A stretch of DNA of 9,100 nucleotides, from assembly GCA_012799535.1 (NCBI GenBank), contig JAAZLB010000069.1, forward strand, positions 1-9,100. The letters are read 5' to 3'. The stretch comes from Bacillota bacterium (lineage in GTDB: Bacteria; Bacillota; Limnochordia; Darwinibacteriales; Darwinibacteriaceae). Below, one piece after another: positions 7,144 through 9,100 of this stretch. The notes below the pieces were generated by a model, which saw only the letters and a list, made by a program, of their open reading frames with translations, was not told the origin of the DNA and searched no databases. Each line of letters starts with the position of its first letter. The first letter of the stretch is position 1. The position numbers and the translations under genes are program-made.

Positions 7144-8214
7144 TTGGTAATATTCGTTAGGATTGTACTTGCAGCACTCGGTGCATTCCTGGGTTATTCT
7201 GGAGCGCACTTTGTTATGCAAACGAACGTCATGGCTGGTTTCATCCATGGTAGTTATTTAACTGGTCTGTTTGTTTTTGGTGGTGCTTTAATAGGCTTAG
7301 CCCTTGGGCTACCCGTACTCCGTGGCATGAAAAATGGAAGCGGGAAAGTGGTTCATGCCTTAATAAAACTACCTACAAGCGAATTGGTGGGTGGAATCAT
7401 TGGTTTAGTAATTGGTTGGATTGTTGCTTTGATAATTTCTCTTCCTTTTTTGAGAATACCAATTGTGGGGGATTACTTACCTGTCTTATTTGGACTTTTA
7501 TTAGGATATTTAGGGTTAGTAGTTGGGCTACGAAAAAAAGAAGACTTCTTCCAGGTCTTTTCCCGCTCTGGTCAGGGTCGCCTTGATTATGGAGGCAATT
7601 CGGAGGCCAGCTCGAAAATACTTGATACAAGTGTCATTATTGATGGGAGAATTGCTGACATAACGAAGTCTGGTTTTTTGGAAGGCGATCTAATCGTACC
7701 TGGATTTATCTTAGAAGAACTACAACATATTGCTGACTCTTCGGATGTATTAAAACGCAACCGCGGGCGAAGAGGATTGGATATTCTCAACAAAATTCAA
7801 AAGGAACCGTATTCCACCGTTCGAATTTTGGAGAAAGACTATGATGATATCAGTGAAGTGGATACAAAATTAGTTAAGCTAGCCAAGGATATGGGTGGCA
7901 AAGTGGTGACTAATGATTACAATCTCAATAAGGTCTGTGAATTACATGGTGTGGCTGTTTTGAATATTAATGAGTTAGCAAACTCGGTAAAACCGGTTGT
8001 TTTACCAGGTGAAGAACTCAGGGTCCATGTAATTAAAGATGGTAAAGAACAAGGTCAAGGTGTTGCTTATCTTGATGATGGGACTATGATTGTGGTCGAT
8101 GGTGGACGTCGCTACATTGGGCAAACTGTGGGTGTCTTAGTCACTAGTGTGCTTCAAACAGCTGCCGGACGCATGATCTTTGCTAAGCCTAAATCAATCG
8201 AACGGGCATTATAA
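7144..8214 (+). CDS. Membrane-anchored PIN/TRAM domain protein (YacL family)
   Basis: A 356-residue protein like Bacillus YacL. Residues about 1-130 hold four hydrophobic segments (starting near 3, 36, 82 and 108) that should be membrane helices. A PIN nuclease-like domain (about 158-275) follows with its acidic site visible: D161 in ILDTS, E191 or E192 in LEELQH, D240 in DTKL and D258 in TNDYN. A C-terminal TRAM domain (about 285-345, ending [14 protein letters not shown]) should bind RNA. It is probably a membrane-tethered RNase, but the substrate is unknown. The start is uncertain: TTG 7144 is preferred because GGAGGTGA (7128-7135) sits 8 bases upstream, whereas the GTG at 7132 lies inside that ribosome binding site and would add four residues (MKRS). 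It lies between carD and ispD, as is common in Bacillota, and ends 13 bases before a terminator. Confidence 0.92.
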   Translation: MVIFVRIVLAALGAFLGYSGAHFVMQTNVMAGFIHGSYLTGLFVFGGALIGLALGLPVLRGMKNGSGKVVHALIKLPTSELVGGIIGLVIGWIVALIISLPFLRIPIVGDYLPVLFGLLLGYLGLVVGLRKKEDFFQVFSRSGQGRLDYGGNSEASSKILDTSVIIDGRIADITKSGFLEGDLIVPGFILEELQHIADSSDVLKRNRGRRGLDILNKIQKEPYSTVRILEKDYDDISEVDTKLVKLAKDMGGKVVTNDYNLNKVCELHGVAVLNINELANSVKPVVLPGEELRVHVIKDGKEQGQGVAYLDDGTMIVVDGGRRYIGQTVGVLVTSVLQTAAGRMIFAKPKSIERAL

Positions 8215-8227
8215 GTTCATAAGTACG

Positions 8228-8265
8228 AAGGCCTGATGCGTGTTACTTTCATCGGGCCTTTTTTT
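8228..8265 (+). terminator. Intrinsic terminator after the PIN/TRAM gene
   Basis: AAGGCCTGATG (8228-8238) pairs with CATCGGGCCTT (8250-8260) as 11 base pairs including one G-U, with an 11-base loop and a run of seven T (8259-8265). It lies only 8 bases before the ispDF ribosome binding site (GGAGG, 8274-8278), so ispDF needs read-through or a promoter further upstream. Confidence 0.85.
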
Positions 8266-8285
8266 GGTTAAATGGAGGTGGCCAA

Positions 8286-9100
8286 GTGGGCGTAGCAGTG
8301 GTAATTGTCGCGGCTGGTGCAGGGCGACGTATGGGTGCAGAAGGTAATAAAGTTTTATTACCGGTAAACGGCAAAACAGTGCTTTCTCACAGTCTGGAGT
8401 TGTTCGCTAAGATGGACGAGATAGGGGAGATTGTTGTAGTCACTAGGGAAGTTGATCGCCAGGTGGTAGAAGAATTAGTGACTAGGGCGGTGCCGGGTGA
8501 TAAGTGCACTAAAGTGGTCTTAGGTGGCAAGGAGAGACAAGAAAGTGTATACTTCGGTCTGAAGGCTCTTGCTCCCCAGACTGAGTGGGTGATTATCCAT
8601 GATGGGGCCCGTCCCTATATTAGCGCGGATGTGGTGCGAACAGGTTTAGCTGCGGTTAAGGAACAACTCGCTGTGGGAGTAGCTGTGCCCGTGAAGGATA
8701 CAATCAAGCGAGTACAGGATGGCATGATTATAGAAACGCCACCCCGGGAAGAATTATGGGCCATGCAAACACCACAGATCTTCTCCTACCCTCTGATTCG
8801 TCAGGCCCACGAACAAGCCCAAGCCCAAGGCATTTTAGCTACTGATGATTGTGCCTTGGTAGAAATCATGGGTCACTCGGTTTATATTGTTCAAGGAGAA
8901 TACCGCAACATTAAGATTACCACACCAGAGGATTTACCTAAGGAGGAGAATTTTTTGATTGGCTTTGGTTATGATGTGCATCGTCTAATTAAAGATCGCC
9001 CATTGGTTTTAGCCGGTGTAGAAATTCCCCATAGTTTAGGACTTTTAGGTCACTCCGATGCGGATGTGGTCACTCACGCCCTTATGGATGCACTATTAGG
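8286..9100 (+). CDS. ispDF: Bifunctional IspD-IspF (MEP cytidylyltransferase / MECDP synthase), 3'-truncated by the window edge
   Basis: My codon-by-codon translation runs from GTG 8286 to the window end with no stop. Residues 1-223 are IspD, which joins CTP to 2-C-methyl-D-erythritol 4-phosphate: the nucleotide-binding loop AAGAGRRMG (9-17) with NK (21-22), [14 protein letters not shown] (106-110), MQTPQ (160-164), ATDDCALVE (D187, D188) and the substrate lysine K210 in [11 protein letters not shown]. From residue 224 the frame becomes IspF (MECDP synthase) starting [11 protein letters not shown], with metal ligands D230 and H232, GHSDAD (H256) and H264 in [10 protein letters not shown], equal to E. 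coli D8, H10 and H42. IspF continues beyond the window. The IspD C-terminal helix is short, and a perfect Shine-Dalgarno and TTG lie at the junction, so a separate IspF may also be made. GGAGG (8274-8278) 7 bases upstream fixes the start. Both enzymes act in the non-mevalonate isoprenoid pathway. Confidence 0.93.
   Translation, partial: MGVAVVIVAAGAGRRMGAEGNKVLLPVNGKTVLSHSLELFAKMDEIGEIVVVTREVDRQVVEELVTRAVPGDKCTKVVLGGKERQESVYFGLKALAPQTEWVIIHDGARPYISADVVRTGLAAVKEQLAVGVAVPVKDTIKRVQDGMIIETPPREELWAMQTPQIFSYPLIRQAHEQAQAQGILATDDCALVEIMGHSVYIVQGEYRNIKITTPEDLPKEENFLIGFGYDVHRLIKDRPLVLAGVEIPHSLGLLGHSDADVVTHALMDALL
8940..8957 (+). promoter_or_regulatory. Internal Shine-Dalgarno and TTG start at the IspD/IspF junction
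   Basis: AAGGAGG (8940-8946), a full match to the anti-Shine-Dalgarno, sits 8 bases before an in-frame TTG (8955-8957) at the exact point where stand-alone IspF proteins begin (M-IGFGYDVH). In the fused reading it encodes Lys-Glu-Glu of the short linker. It could allow internal initiation of free IspF, or be a relic of formerly separate genes. Confidence 0.6.

Noticed and set aside
8245..8273. Possible -10 (TTAAAT, 8268-8273) as an ispDF promoter
   Set aside because: No -35 lies at the right distance, and the start would fall at or after the ribosome binding site.
1..9100. Mobile elements, CRISPR repeats, tRNA/rRNA genes, riboswitch aptamers
   Set aside because: No transposase or integrase motifs, regular spaced repeats, tRNA-like cloverleaf or recognisable aptamer was seen on either strand; the gene-free stretches are all short.

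Overview
This is a conserved chromosomal housekeeping segment of a Gram-positive bacterium of the Bacillota, most likely class Clostridia or a close relative. The order mcsB-clpC-radA-disA, then carD, a PIN/TRAM membrane protein and the MEP-pathway gene(s) ispD/ispF, matches the region that in Bacillus follows ctsR-mcsA. Strong AAGGAGG-type Shine-Dalgarno sequences, frequent GTG/TTG starts and moderate G+C fit this placement. The genus cannot be named from the sequence. I see no mobile element, CRISPR array, rRNA or tRNA, and no gene-free stretch longer than about 220 bases.

Layout: (1) 1-975, the 3' part of mcsB (protein arginine kinase), followed after 8 bases by clpC (984-3395), the AAA+ unfoldase that receives arginine-phosphorylated proteins. 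An 11-bp intrinsic terminator closes this unit. (2) A promoter with an extended -10 sits against that terminator and drives radA (3502-4860) and disA (4865-5926), a recombination ATPase and the DNA-scanning c-di-AMP synthase. (3) One gene on the opposite strand (5928-6329) ends one base after disA. It encodes a 133-residue Cys-rich protein whose C-terminal helix resembles MazG-type pyrophosphohydrolases but lacks a key acidic residue, and it has its own consensus sigma-A promoter. (4) carD (6547-7026) starts divergently from it, followed by a four-helix membrane PIN/TRAM protein (7144-8214) and a second intrinsic terminator. (5) 8286 to the window end reads through IspD into IspF without a stop: a bifunctional IspDF, cut by the window edge, with a perfect Shine-Dalgarno and TTG still present at the domain junction.

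The genes fall into protein quality control (McsB, ClpC), DNA repair and c-di-AMP signalling (RadA, DisA), transcription initiation (CarD), a probable RNase (PIN/TRAM) and isoprenoid precursor synthesis (IspDF). The points most worth a second look are the ispD-ispF junction, the reverse-strand MazG-like gene, the Arg-to-Gln change in the McsB phospho-arginine motif, and the close packing of terminators against the next gene's expression signals. I found no wholly new multi-gene system; most of the window is a known syntenic block.
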